Assembly: GCF_021173675.1 (NCBI RefSeq)
Contig: NZ_JAIHON010000023.1
Coordinates: 47,978-111,977, forward strand
Length of the DNA: 64,000 nucleotides
Source: Streptomyces lincolnensis
GTDB taxonomy: Bacteria; Actinomycetota; Actinomycetes; Streptomycetales; Streptomycetaceae
Direction of reading: 5' to 3'
In this document: piece by piece, positions 54,375 to 62,062 of the stretch
Position numbering within the stretch: the first letter of the stretch is position 1
Layout: each line of letters starts with the position of its first letter
Position numbers and translations under genes: made by a program
The notes under the pieces: model-generated
Databases searched by the model: none
What the model was told of the DNA's origin: nothing
What the model saw: only the letters and a program-made list of their open reading frames with translations

Positions 54375-55400
54375 TCAGGGGCGTGTGGCCGCGAAGTACG
54401 GCATGTAACTGAGCGGGGTGATCTCGATGTTCTTGCCGGTGCGCGGCGCGTGGACGGCCTTGCCGTCGCCTATGTAGATGCCGTTGTGCTGGCTGCTGTT
54501 GTACCAGTAGATGATGTCGCCGGGCTGCAGGTCCGACTTGGCGACCTTGCGTCCCGCCGCGTACTGCTCCTGGACGGTGCGCGGCAGAGAGACGCCGGCC
54601 GCGCGCCAGGCCGCTCCGGTCAGTCCGGAACAGTCGTAGGAGTTCGGCCCGGTCGAGCCCCACTCGTACGGCTTGCCGAGCTGGGCGTAGGCGAACTCGA
54701 TGGCGGCACGGGCACGTCCGCTCGCCGGTCCGTTGTACGTGGCCGCGCTGTCGCTGGTGCCGGCGGCCCGGTCGGCCTCGGCGTCCTTGGCCTCCAACTC
54801 GGCGCGCTGTTCGGCGGTGAGGCTGTTCAGGAGCTGTCGGGCCTCGCGGAGCTTGCCCTGGATCTCTTCCTTCTTGCCGCTGAGCCGCTTGCGGGCCTTC
54901 TCCGCCTCGCTCAGCTGCTTCACCGCCTCGGCGCGAGTCTGGGCGAGAGTGCGCTGCTTGGCCTCCAGACTGCTCAGCAGGGAGACCTGGCGCGCACTCA
55001 TGCGGTCGACTCTCGCCGCCTTGTCGAGGTAGTCGTCCGGGTCGGTGGAGAGGAGCAACTGCACGCTCGGGTCCAGGCCGCCGTCGCGGTACTGGGCGGC
55101 GGCCATCGGGCCCATCCGGTCGCGCAGTTCGTTGATCTCCTGCTGCTGCCCGGCCACTTGCTCCTGGGTCCGCTTGGCTTCCTTCTGGAGCTTGTCCCTC
55201 TCGACGAGGGCGGCGTTGTACTCCTCCGTCGGCGCCTCGGCCGCCTCGTAGAGCTCCTCGACCTGCTGGCGCACCTCGTCGATGGACGGTTTCGGTGCGG
55301 CCTGGCTCTGGGTCGGCAGGAGGGAGACGGTCCCCGCCGTCGCGGCCAGAACGGTGAGCCGGGAGCGGCTCGGCGGCTTCGGTCTGCGGTGGGATCCCAT
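54375..55400 (-). CDS. Secreted NlpC/P60 peptidoglycan endopeptidase
   Basis: 341 aa from the ATG at 55400. Signal peptide (about 1-35), long coiled coil (about 50-215; EEYNAALVERDKLQKEAKRTQEQVAGQQQEINEL) as in RipA-like hydrolases, then NlpC/P60 domain (about 230-341) with Cys257 in YDCSGL, His305 in HNGIYIGDG and a third His at 317 (VHAP). It should cleave peptide stems in the cell wall. Located upstream of DUF5134 and downstream of the M56/BlaI pair on the same strand. Confidence 0.9.
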   Translation of the reverse strand: MGSHRRPKPPSRSRLTVLAATAGTVSLLPTQSQAAPKPSIDEVRQQVEELYEAAEAPTEEYNAALVERDKLQKEAKRTQEQVAGQQQEINELRDRMGPMAAAQYRDGGLDPSVQLLLSTDPDDYLDKAARVDRMSARQVSLLSSLEAKQRTLAQTRAEAVKQLSEAEKARKRLSGKKEEIQGKLREARQLLNSLTAEQRAELEAKDAEADRAAGTSDSAATYNGPASGRARAAIEFAYAQLGKPYEWGSTGPNSYDCSGLTGAAWRAAGVSLPRTVQEQYAAGRKVAKSDLQPGDIIYWYNSSQHNGIYIGDGKAVHAPRTGKNIEITPLSYMPYFAATRP

Positions 55401-55483
55401 CCTGCGGCAGCTCCTCTGTTCACCTGCGGGGTGCGGCACGAGCCGTCCTCGGCCATGCCGTTGGCGTCGATCAACTTTGGGAG

Positions 55484-55506
55484 CAACTTAGTAGATTCGT
55501 AGTTAG
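55484..55506 (-). promoter_or_regulatory. Possible BlaI-like box before NlpC/P60 gene
   Basis: TTAGTAGATTCGTAGTTAG (55488-55506) contains two TAGT elements 11 bp apart, in an AT-rich patch about 90 bp upstream of the NlpC/P60 start. It resembles half-sites of the BlaI box before blaI but is a direct, not inverted, repeat. Confidence 0.3.
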
Positions 55507-55546
55507 CATCGCAATCCTGTCCGGGAAACCGCAGGGATCGCCCTGA

Positions 55547-56458
55547 TCAGCTGATGCCGTGCACGCAGCCCAGGAACAGCGGGATCAGTGGCACCGCCGC
55601 TGCTGCCACGGCCACGGAGCCCCGCAGTGCGGCGTGCGGCCGCCGCTGCGGCGTGAGCAGCCGCCGCAGACGGATCAGCGCACTCGGACCGCCCACCGCG
55701 AAGGCCCCCGCGGGCGCCGCACCGGCGGCCATGTCGTACATCGCGGCGGCGAGCACCTCGCGGGGCTGCCGACGCAGCGCCCGGTCGTCGGCGATCATCT
55801 CCAGGAGTACGGCCGTCTGCTGCCTGCCGTGCCGGGCCAGCGGAAGCGGGCCGAAAGTCTTCGCGAACGCCATGCCGGCGGCGAGGGCCAGATGGTGACG
55901 GCCGGCGATGTGCGCGCGCTCGTGTGCGAGGACGGCGTCGAGTTGCCCGGCGGACAGCAGCCGCAGGGCGCCGGCGCTGACGACGATGCGCGGCCGGTGT
56001 CCGGGAAGGCAGTAGGCGGCGGGCAGTTCGTGGTCGAGGACGGTGGCGCCGAGCCGTGCGGAACGGTGGCCGACCAGGTCCAGGACCTTCCGGTGACGGG
56101 ACCGGGTGCGCCGGCCCCGCAGCACTTCGAGGACGAAGAAGCCGAGGACCAGAAGCACCACAAGGGCGGGCGGAACCACCGCCAGTCGCGTGGCCACCGT
56201 GGGGTCGGGGGCGCCGGTACCGGTCGTCAGGCCGCACGAGTGCAGCAGGCCGATCAGATCGGCGTGCAGGTGCTCGGTCGGAGCGGCGAGCTGGTACGCC
56301 GCCAGCGCGACCGTCACGGTGAACGACGCGGACAACGCCAGCCAGGAAGCCACGGCGAGGGCGGGCGCGCGATACGGCCAGGCGCTGCGCAGCAGCAGCC
56401 GCGGGGCGAGAACCCCGACCGCGCCGGCGTAGCCGAGCAGCACGGGAGCCGCGTTCAC
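55547..56458 (-). CDS. M56-family membrane metallopeptidase (BlaR1-like)
   Basis: 303 aa; GTG at 56458 overlapping the blaI stop by 4 bp. Helices at about 5-25, 30-50, 90-112 and near the C-terminus. Zinc protease motif LAHERAHIAGRHH (H-E-x-x-H, about 175-187) with the downstream Glu in EMIADDRALR (about 222). No extracellular penicillin-binding sensor domain, so it is the short M56 type common in actinobacteria. It presumably cleaves or inactivates the BlaI repressor in response to a signal. Confidence 0.88.
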   Translation of the reverse strand: MNAAPVLLGYAGAVGVLAPRLLLRSAWPYRAPALAVASWLALSASFTVTVALAAYQLAAPTEHLHADLIGLLHSCGLTTGTGAPDPTVATRLAVVPPALVVLLVLGFFVLEVLRGRRTRSRHRKVLDLVGHRSARLGATVLDHELPAAYCLPGHRPRIVVSAGALRLLSAGQLDAVLAHERAHIAGRHHLALAAGMAFAKTFGPLPLARHGRQQTAVLLEMIADDRALRRQPREVLAAAMYDMAAGAAPAGAFAVGGPSALIRLRRLLTPQRRPHAALRGSVAVAAAAVPLIPLFLGCVHGIS

Positions 56459-56823
56459 GGACCGTCCTGCCGGTCGGCGGTGGCCAGCGCCTCGCGCAGG
56501 GCGCCGACTTCCTCGGGGCTCATCTGCTGTACGAAGTGGGCGAGGGCCGCGGGGCGGTCCTCGCTGGCGCCGAGCGCCTCCTCCATCAGCGCCGCCGAGT
56601 ACTGCTCGCGCGTGCGGATCGGCGAGTAGACCCAGGCGCGGCCCTGCTTCCCGCGCAGCAGCCAGCCCTTGTTGTAGAGGATCGTGGCCACCGTGTTCAC
56701 GGTGGTGTAGGCGAGCGGCCGCTGCTTGTTGATGTCGTCGACGATCTCCCGCACCGTCGCGGGACGCCGCCAGCGCCACAGACGGTCCATGATCTCCGCC
56801 TCGAGTTCCCCCAGCCGCCGCAT
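56455..56823 (-). CDS. blaI: BlaI/MecI/CopY-family repressor
   Basis: 122 aa. Winged helix: LGELEAEIMDRLWRWRRPATVREIVDDINKQRPLAYTTVNTVATILYNKGWLLRGKQGRAWVYSPIRTREQY (about 4-75) is the classic BlaI DNA-binding domain, followed by a dimerisation segment. First gene of an M56-coupled pair. An inverted TACTA...TAGTA box lies just upstream for autoregulation. Target genes probably include itself and, perhaps, nearby envelope genes. Confidence 0.92.
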   Translation of the reverse strand: MRRLGELEAEIMDRLWRWRRPATVREIVDDINKQRPLAYTTVNTVATILYNKGWLLRGKQGRAWVYSPIRTREQYSAALMEEALGASEDRPAALAHFVQQMSPEEVGALREALATADRQDGP

Positions 56824-56842
56824 GGTCGCTCCCTTGTCGCCG

Positions 56843-56863
56843 TACTACGCAGCCACATAGTAG
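56843..56863. promoter_or_regulatory. BlaI-box dyad TACTAC...TAGTAG
   Basis: TACTAC (56843-56848) and TAGTAG (56858-56863), about 20 bp upstream of blaI, fit the TACTA-n-TAGTA pattern of actinobacterial BlaI operators. Divergent transcription of the 57009 gene may share it. Confidence 0.6.
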
Positions 56864-56996
56864 AACGTTCCTCCGGCCGATCCGCGACGGGTCGCGGCCG
56901 GCGGCCGTCGCTCCCTCACCGGAGCAAACAGGTCATTTGCTTGGCGCGTTTACGCGCCGTTCCAGGGGAGTTGGTGGATCAAACCCCGCGGGCCGC

Positions 56997-57002
56997 TAGT
57001 AT
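56997..57002 (+). promoter_or_regulatory. -10 element TAGTAT, probable leaderless transcript
   Basis: TAGTAT ends 6 bp before the GTG at 57009, placing the transcription start at or next to the start codon. No Shine-Dalgarno sequence is possible there. A GGCGCG-ttta-CGCGCC dyad at 56943-56958 lies upstream. Confidence 0.5.
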
Positions 57003-57008
57003 CACGGC

Positions 57009-57461
57009 GTGATTACGGCCTGGTCGCTCCCGCGTATCGTGCGGACCCGCGTTTCTGCGGGTCCGCTGCTGCGCGTAGTGGGCCTGGCCGTGCTGCTGTT
57101 CGGCGTCGTGTTCACGCACGCGGTGAACGTCGAGAGCGCTACAGGACACATGGTGACCAGCGCGGCGGCGCCTGCCTCGGCGTTGCCCGACGACGCCCGC
57201 GACGCCACAGGCACACAGGCGATGCCCCGCCTTGTCGCGGCGGGCGGCGGACATGATCATCACGGCTCGTCGCATCCGGGCGAGCAGTGCCTGTCCGCCC
57301 AACCGCATCTGGGCCCGGTCCTCACACCGCCGTGCTTTGCTGCATCGTTCAGCGAATCGGCTGCTTCCGGGCGGGTCGCGGTACAGCGGGGCCTCAGCGA
57401 CTCGGCGGTTGCCGTCTCGCCGTCAGCAGCCGTCAGATCATCCGTGGTTCAGCAGGTCTAG
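57009..57461 (+). CDS. Small His-rich membrane protein (DUF6153-like)
   Basis: 150 aa from a GTG. One N-terminal membrane segment (about 20-38, LLRVVGLAVLLFGVVFTHAV), then an Ala/Thr-rich linker and a metal-ligand-rich stretch GGGHDHHGSSHPGEQCLSAQPH (about 79-100), plus another Cys near 109. Same plan as the proteins at 52508 and 57691. Divergent from blaI; start of a probable rightward unit ending with the MFS transporter. Function unknown; periplasm-facing metal binding is inferred. Confidence 0.65.
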   Translation: MITAWSLPRIVRTRVSAGPLLRVVGLAVLLFGVVFTHAVNVESATGHMVTSAAAPASALPDDARDATGTQAMPRLVAAGGGHDHHGSSHPGEQCLSAQPHLGPVLTPPCFAASFSESAASGRVAVQRGLSDSAVAVSPSAAVRSSVVQQV

Positions 57462-57635
57462 GACTCGGCTTCTCCCTTTCGTCCGGTGGCCTCCGCCCCG
57501 CCCGCTCGCCAAGGGGCAGGGGGGCGTTCGCCGGAGTCCCGGCGCGACAAGGACCGGATCCCGTGCCCGCCGACGTGGATCCCCGGCCCGCATCGTCGAC
57601 GCCGTCCTACCCCCACCCATGCCTGCTGTCCTCCT

Positions 57636-57665
57636 TTTGTGCCATGGCTGCGGTCGTGGCACAAA
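57636..57665. promoter_or_regulatory. Dyad TTTGTGCCA-N12-TGGCACAAA
   Basis: A perfect 9-bp inverted repeat (57636-57644 and 57657-57665) ending 16 bp before the ggagg SD of the 57691 gene. Could be an operator or, in RNA, a hairpin controlling translation of the downstream genes. The rest of the 229-bp gap (57462-57690) is featureless. Confidence 0.5.
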
Positions 57666-57690
57666 GAGGCGGTGGACGCACGGAGGACCT

Positions 57691-58119
57691 GTGCCGACAC
57701 ACTCCTGTACGCCCGCGTATGCCCCGCGGGCCCGATCCCCATATCGACTCCGACGGCTCCTCCTTCTGATCCGCTGCGGCCTGCTCCTGGTGGTCGGGCT
57801 GTGCGCCCTCACCCACGGGCCGACCCGAGACGATCACCGGCCGGTTTCCGCCACCACTGCGTCGGCGGCGTCAGCGGCGGGCGATGCGGCGCCGCACGGA
57901 CCCCACCGACACCACGAGAACGAGGAGTGCGCGCCGGGCGGAGTCGTCCGTACGACGACCCAGGCAGCGGAGCAACCGCCCGCCGACGCAGGGATTCCGG
58001 CGCTCGCCGGCTCCCTGGCGGTTCTCGGGGTGCGGCCCGTGCCTCGTCACCCGTACCAGCGGCGAAGGACACGCGCGGGACGGACAGCACTCGCCCGCAC
58101 CTCCCGGTGGCGCATCTAG
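57691..58119 (+). CDS. Small His-rich membrane protein
   Basis: 142 aa. The GTG at 57691 is preceded by ggagg with a 4-bp spacer, so it is preferred to longer frames. Membrane segment at about 20-38 (RLLLLIRCGLLLVVGLCALTHGP), a His/Cys patch HGPHRHHENEEC (about 69-80), and a basic Arg-rich C-terminus. Similar in plan to the 57009 gene. It precedes the cysteine-synthase-like gene by 133 bp. No known function. Confidence 0.6.
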   Translation: MPTHSCTPAYAPRARSPYRLRRLLLLIRCGLLLVVGLCALTHGPTRDDHRPVSATTASAASAAGDAAPHGPHRHHENEECAPGGVVRTTTQAAEQPPADAGIPALAGSLAVLGVRPVPRHPYQRRRTRAGRTALARTSRWRI

Positions 58120-58252
58120 ACCTCCCGCCCGCAGCCGTCCGCACCGACCGGCTGCCGTGCGACGCCTCCACAGGCCCGGAGCGCCCTTCCGCCGTGGAGC
58201 CGTGGCGCGAGATGAGCACGCCCCACGCATTCATCGAGCGAGAGCGAAAGAG

Positions 58253-59440
58253 ATGCAGTCACCGACGAACACCCCCGTCACCTCGGACCGATCCGCCCTG
58301 TCGGGCCTGGTGGGCAACACACCGCTGCTGCGGGTGTCCGAGCCGCTGACACCCCCGGACCGCGGCTTCTGGGCGAAGCTGGAGGGCTTCAACCCCGGCG
58401 GGATCAAGGACCGGCCCGGCCTGCACATGGTGGAGCGGGCCCGCGCACGCGGCGAGCTGCGGCCCGGCGCCCGGATCATCGAGTCCACCAGCGGCACCCT
58501 GGGCCTGGGCCTGGCCCTCGCCGGAATGGTCTACGGCCACCCGGTCACCCTGGTCACGGATCCGGGCCTGGAGACGTCCATGACCCGGCTGCTGACCGCC
58601 TACGGTGCCCAGGTCAACGTGGTCTCCGATCCCCACCCCACCGGCGGCTGGCAGCAGGCCCGCCGCGAGCGCGTCCAGTTGCTCATGGAGCGGCACCCGG
58701 GCTCGTGGTGCCCGGACCAGTACAACAACCCGGACAACACCACCGCCTACACCCCGCTCGCCCTGGAACTGGCCACCGAACTCGGCCACATCGACGTCCT
58801 GGTGTGCAGCGTGGGCACCGGCGGCCACTCCGCCGGCGTCTCCCGGGTCCTCAAACAGCTGTATCCCGAGCTGAAGGTGGCCGGGGTGGACACCATCGGC
58901 TCCACGATCTTCGGGCAGCCGTCCCGGCCCCGGCTGATGCGCGGCCTGGGATCGAGCATCTACCCCCGCAACGTGGCCTACGACACCTTCTCCGAGGTGC
59001 ACTGGGTCGCCCCGGCCGAGGCGGTGTGGGCCTGCCGGCAGCTGGCCGGCTCGCACTACGCCACCGGCGGATGGAGCGTGGGGGCGGCCGCCCTGGTCGC
59101 CGGATGGCTGGCCCGCACCATGCCCGCGGACACCCGGATCGCGGCGATCTTCCCGGACGGCCCGCAGCGCTACCTCGGGACGGTGTTCGACGACGACTAC
59201 TGCGCCGCTCACGGACTGCTCGACTCCCCACCCGCGCTTGAGCCGGACGTGATCGGGCGCGTGGACGAGAAGGAGGTCGTCCGCTGGACCCGGTGCACCA
59301 CTGTGGTCGACCCGCTCACGCTGACCGATCCGTCCGAGGAGGCCGAGCCGCTCGGCACGGCGGATCAGGCGGGCCAGGCGAAGCGGGCCGGCGAGGATGC
59401 CGGGCTGGGGCCGTGCGACGCGGCGGAGGAGAACCGGTGA
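58253..59440 (+). CDS. PLP-dependent cysteine synthase/desulfhydrase-family enzyme
   Basis: 395 aa. Fold type II PLP features: GLVGNTPLLRVSE (about 16), PLP Lys in FNPGGIKDRPGLHMVERA (about 45), substrate loop ESTSGTLGLGLALAG (about 79-93), PLP phosphate loop VGTGGHSAGVSRVL (about 185). The Asn of the usual STSGNTG is replaced by Leu (STSGTLG), a change that may alter substrate choice. It may make cysteine or, like mycobacterial Cds1, break it down to sulfide. The last 4 bp overlap the MFS gene. An 80-residue C-terminal tail beyond the core is acidic. Confidence 0.85.
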   Translation: MQSPTNTPVTSDRSALSGLVGNTPLLRVSEPLTPPDRGFWAKLEGFNPGGIKDRPGLHMVERARARGELRPGARIIESTSGTLGLGLALAGMVYGHPVTLVTDPGLETSMTRLLTAYGAQVNVVSDPHPTGGWQQARRERVQLLMERHPGSWCPDQYNNPDNTTAYTPLALELATELGHIDVLVCSVGTGGHSAGVSRVLKQLYPELKVAGVDTIGSTIFGQPSRPRLMRGLGSSIYPRNVAYDTFSEVHWVAPAEAVWACRQLAGSHYATGGWSVGAAALVAGWLARTMPADTRIAAIFPDGPQRYLGTVFDDDYCAAHGLLDSPPALEPDVIGRVDEKEVVRWTRCTTVVDPLTLTDPSEEAEPLGTADQAGQAKRAGEDAGLGPCDAAEENR

Positions 59441-60735
59441 AGGGCACCCTCGCACAGGTCCGCACGTACGAACGCAGTGTTCAGTTGTTGATGGTGAACC
59501 AGTTCACCATCAACCTCGGCTTCTACATGCTGATGCCCTACCTGGCCGCCCACCTGTCCGGCACTCTCGGGCTGGCCGGCTGGGTCGTCGGACTCGTCCT
59601 CGGCGTACGCAACTTCAGCCAGCAGGGCATGTTCCTCGTCGGCGGAACGCTCGCCGACCGGTTCGGCTACAAGCCGATGATCGTGGCCGGCTGCGTGCTG
59701 CGCACGGTCGGCTTCGCGACACTCGGCCTGGTCGACTCGCTGGCCGCGCTGATCGCCGCCTCGGCGGCCACCGGTCTCGCCGGAGCGCTGTTCAACCCGG
59801 CCGTCCGGGCGTATCTCGCGGCCGACGCCGGGGGGCGCAGGGTCGAGGCGTTCGCGCTGTTCAACGTCTTCTACCAGGCCGGCATCCTGCTGGGCCCGCT
59901 GGTCGGGATGGTGCTGACCGGCGTGGACTTCCGCATCACCTGCCTGGTGGCCGCCGGGATCTTCGCGCTCCTGAGCATCGTGCAGATCCGCGCCCTGCCC
60001 GCCCGGCGGGCCGAGGACACGCAGAAGAGGAAGGAGCGGGGCCGGGAGAGCGTGCTCGCCCAGTGGCGCGGCATCCTCGCCAACCGGCCGTTCCTGCTCT
60101 TCTCCTGCGCCATGATCGGCTCGTACGTCCTCTCCTTCCAGGTCTACCTCTCCCTCCCGCTGGAGGTCCGCCGGCTCGGCGGGGACGGTGAGTTCGGCAC
60201 GGCGGCGGTCGCGGTGCTCTTCGCGGTCTCCGGCCTGAGCACGATCGTCGGCCAGACACGGGTGACCGCCTGGTGCAGGGCCCGCTACGAGCCCGGCCAG
60301 GCACTGACCCGGGGCCTGGCGGTCATGGGGCTCGCGTTCGTGCCCCTGCTGACGGCCACCGCCGTCCCCGTCCCGGACTCCGGGGCGGGCCTGTGGCTGC
60401 TCGCCGCGGTGCCGCCGACGCTCGCCGCCCTGCTGCTGGCCTTCGGCACCATGATCGCCTACCCCTTCGAGATGGACACCATCGTCCGGCTCTCCGGCGA
60501 CCGACTCGTCGCCACGCACTACGGGCTCTACAACACCATCTGCGGTATCGGCATCACCCTCGGCAACCTGCTGACCGGCGCCGCTCTCGACGCGGCCCGC
60601 GCCGCGGGCATGCCCGCACTGCCGTGGATCTCCCTGTCCGTCCTCGGACTCGCCTGCGCGGCCGCCCTGTACGGCCTGCACCGCACAGGCCGCCTGGCGA
60701 CTCCGACACCCGAGCCGCAGCCCGTCACGGCCTGA
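59437..60735 (+). CDS. MFS transporter coupled to the cysteine-synthase-like enzyme
   Basis: 432 aa; GTG start in a GTGA overlap, with ggaggag upstream. Twelve predicted membrane helices; the motif A region reads GGTLADRFGYKPMIVAG (about 68-84). The second half begins after a basic loop (RRAEDTQKRKERGRES, about 190-205). Drug:H+ antiporter-like sequence (FNPAVRAYLAADAG). The tight coupling suggests that it exports a product of the PLP enzyme, such as cysteine or a thiol. A strong hairpin follows the gene. Confidence 0.87.
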   Translation: MKGTLAQVRTYERSVQLLMVNQFTINLGFYMLMPYLAAHLSGTLGLAGWVVGLVLGVRNFSQQGMFLVGGTLADRFGYKPMIVAGCVLRTVGFATLGLVDSLAALIAASAATGLAGALFNPAVRAYLAADAGGRRVEAFALFNVFYQAGILLGPLVGMVLTGVDFRITCLVAAGIFALLSIVQIRALPARRAEDTQKRKERGRESVLAQWRGILANRPFLLFSCAMIGSYVLSFQVYLSLPLEVRRLGGDGEFGTAAVAVLFAVSGLSTIVGQTRVTAWCRARYEPGQALTRGLAVMGLAFVPLLTATAVPVPDSGAGLWLLAAVPPTLAALLLAFGTMIAYPFEMDTIVRLSGDRLVATHYGLYNTICGIGITLGNLLTGAALDAARAAGMPALPWISLSVLGLACAAALYGLHRTGRLATPTPEPQPVTA

Positions 60736-60756
60736 CCCATCTGGGGTCTCCGGAAC

Positions 60757-60788
60757 CAGGGGCGGGTGCCGTACAGCACCCGCCCCTG
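60757..60788 (+). terminator. Terminator after the MFS gene
   Basis: A perfect 13-bp stem, caggggcgggtgc (60757-60769) and gcacccgcccctg (60776-60788), 6-nt loop. A second 12-bp stem, ccggccccgcgg/ccgcggggccgg (60812-60823 and 60830-60841), follows. The remaining gap to 61083 holds the CsoR-like box and no gene. Confidence 0.85.
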
Positions 60789-61016
60789 TGGGGCAGAGTC
60801 GGCCGCTTCGACCGGCCCCGCGGACGTGCCCGCGGGGCCGGGGCACCGGGCAGCCGCCGGGGCGGGACATGGATGGCAGGCCCGCCCCCGCATCCCGAAC
60901 ACATCCCACCGCGGCGGCCCCTCGGCCGTGCACCTGCGGGTCGACCGACTCGCGCCGGTCGATGCCGTCCGTGTCGTCGCCTCCCCGCTTCCCGGGTCCG
61001 AACGAGCCCTTGCTGC

Positions 61017-61033
61017 ATACCCCCTAGGGGTAT
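61017..61033 (+). promoter_or_regulatory. CsoR operator before the DUF4396 gene
   Basis: ATACCCC (61017-61023), cta, GGGGTAT (61027-61033): a perfect 7-3-7 dyad that closely matches the actinobacterial CsoR consensus (TACCCC..TA.GGGGTA). About 50 bp upstream of the DUF4396 start. Confidence 0.85.
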
Positions 61034-61083
61034 ATGTTTCCGATGTGGTGCTCGGGGACCGGGCCCCACTGGACGGGATGGGG

Positions 61084-61635
61084 ATGAAGGCCATGGACCA
61101 CAGGGCGCACCACACCGACACGGCGCACGAGCACGCCACCCACGAGACTCACCACGCTCCCGCGGGCCATGCGGCTCGGCACGACGGGCACGCGCACGGG
61201 GCCGCGTCGTGGGGGATGGCCGCAAAGGCGACGCTGCACTGCCTGACCGGCTGTGCCATCGGCGAGATCCTCGGCATGGTCATCGGCACCGCCCTGCTGT
61301 GGGGCGACGTGCCCACCATGGTCCTGGCGATCTCGCTGGCGTTCCTCTTCGGCTACTCCTTCACCCTGTTCGCGGTCCGCCGGGCGGGCCTGGACCTCAA
61401 GTCCGCGATCAAGGTCGCGCTGGCCGCCGACACCGTCTCGATCGCGGTGATGGAGTTCGTGGACAACGCGATCATCGCCCTCACACCGGGTGCGATGGAC
61501 GCCCACCTGTCGGACGGGCTGTTCTGGTCCGCCCTGCTCGGCGGTTTCGGGGTCGCCTTCCTGATCACCACGCCGGTGAACAAGTGGATGATCGGCCGCG
61601 GCAAGGGCCACGCTGTCGTCCACGCCCATCACTGA
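61084..61635 (+). CDS. DUF4396 membrane protein with His-rich N-terminus
   Basis: 183 aa from the ATG at 61084 (ggatgggg upstream; ATGs at 61078 and 61093 are alternatives). N-terminal metal-binding tail MDHRAHHTDTAHEHATHETHHAP...HDGHAHG (about 4-40). Then four membrane helices in the DUF4396 domain: LHCLTGCAIGEILGMVIGTALLWG, TMVLAISLAFLFGYSFTLFAV, AADTVSIAVMEFVDNAIIAL and LFWSALLGGFGVAFLITTPVNKWMI. Its CsoR-type operator marks it as copper-inducible. The molecular activity of DUF4396 is not known to me. Confidence 0.85.
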   Translation: MKAMDHRAHHTDTAHEHATHETHHAPAGHAARHDGHAHGAASWGMAAKATLHCLTGCAIGEILGMVIGTALLWGDVPTMVLAISLAFLFGYSFTLFAVRRAGLDLKSAIKVALAADTVSIAVMEFVDNAIIALTPGAMDAHLSDGLFWSALLGGFGVAFLITTPVNKWMIGRGKGHAVVHAHH

Positions 61636-61641
61636 CCGGCC

Positions 61642-62062
61642 TCACCCAGTCGGTACATGCTCGCCACGTACCCGGCCGATCTCGGTGACGTCGATCGCGA
61701 GAAGCTCACGAAGGGCGTCGAAGAATGCGGCTGGCGACGGGGTCGAACTGGCCGTGTACACACGCCACAGCGCTCTGTCGGTCGTCCGGGCGTGCCGCGC
61801 CTGCACCTCGTGCTCGATGCTCGCGATCTGTGACACCGTCATGTGCGACATGTCCACGAGCACGTCGAGTTCGCCGCGCCTTCGCGACCATGGCCGCCAC
61901 CGTTTCGGGCCGGGTCAGGTCCCCGGTGACGAGAGCGAGGTCGTGATCAGCCCTCGGTGGTTTCCTTCCGGAGGTGTTCGCCTCGGCCAGGCACTGGCCG
62001 CTGCACGGGTGGTAGAAGCGCTCCGCGTCGGTGGGCTGTGTGGTGACGTCGGTGATGGTCAT
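61642..62062 (-). pseudogene. Decayed NmrA/NAD(P)-binding oxidoreductase gene
   Basis: Starting at the ATG 62062 (4-bp overlap with the SDR stop), the first frame reads MTITDVTTQPTDAERFYHP... and includes HDLALVTGDLTRPETVAAMVAKA. It then becomes nonsense, while another frame from about 61885 onward continues ELDVLVDMSHMTVSQIAS...AFFDALRELLAIDVTEIGRV. VDMSHMTVSQ is typical of NmrA-like proteins. The break near 61885 looks like a single-base loss, and the usual dinucleotide-binding glycine loop at the N-terminus is missing. Confidence 0.65.

Noticed and set aside
53328..55502. 724-codon plus-strand frame across DUF5134 and NlpC/P60 genes
   Set aside because: Covers two good minus-strand genes, with no motif.
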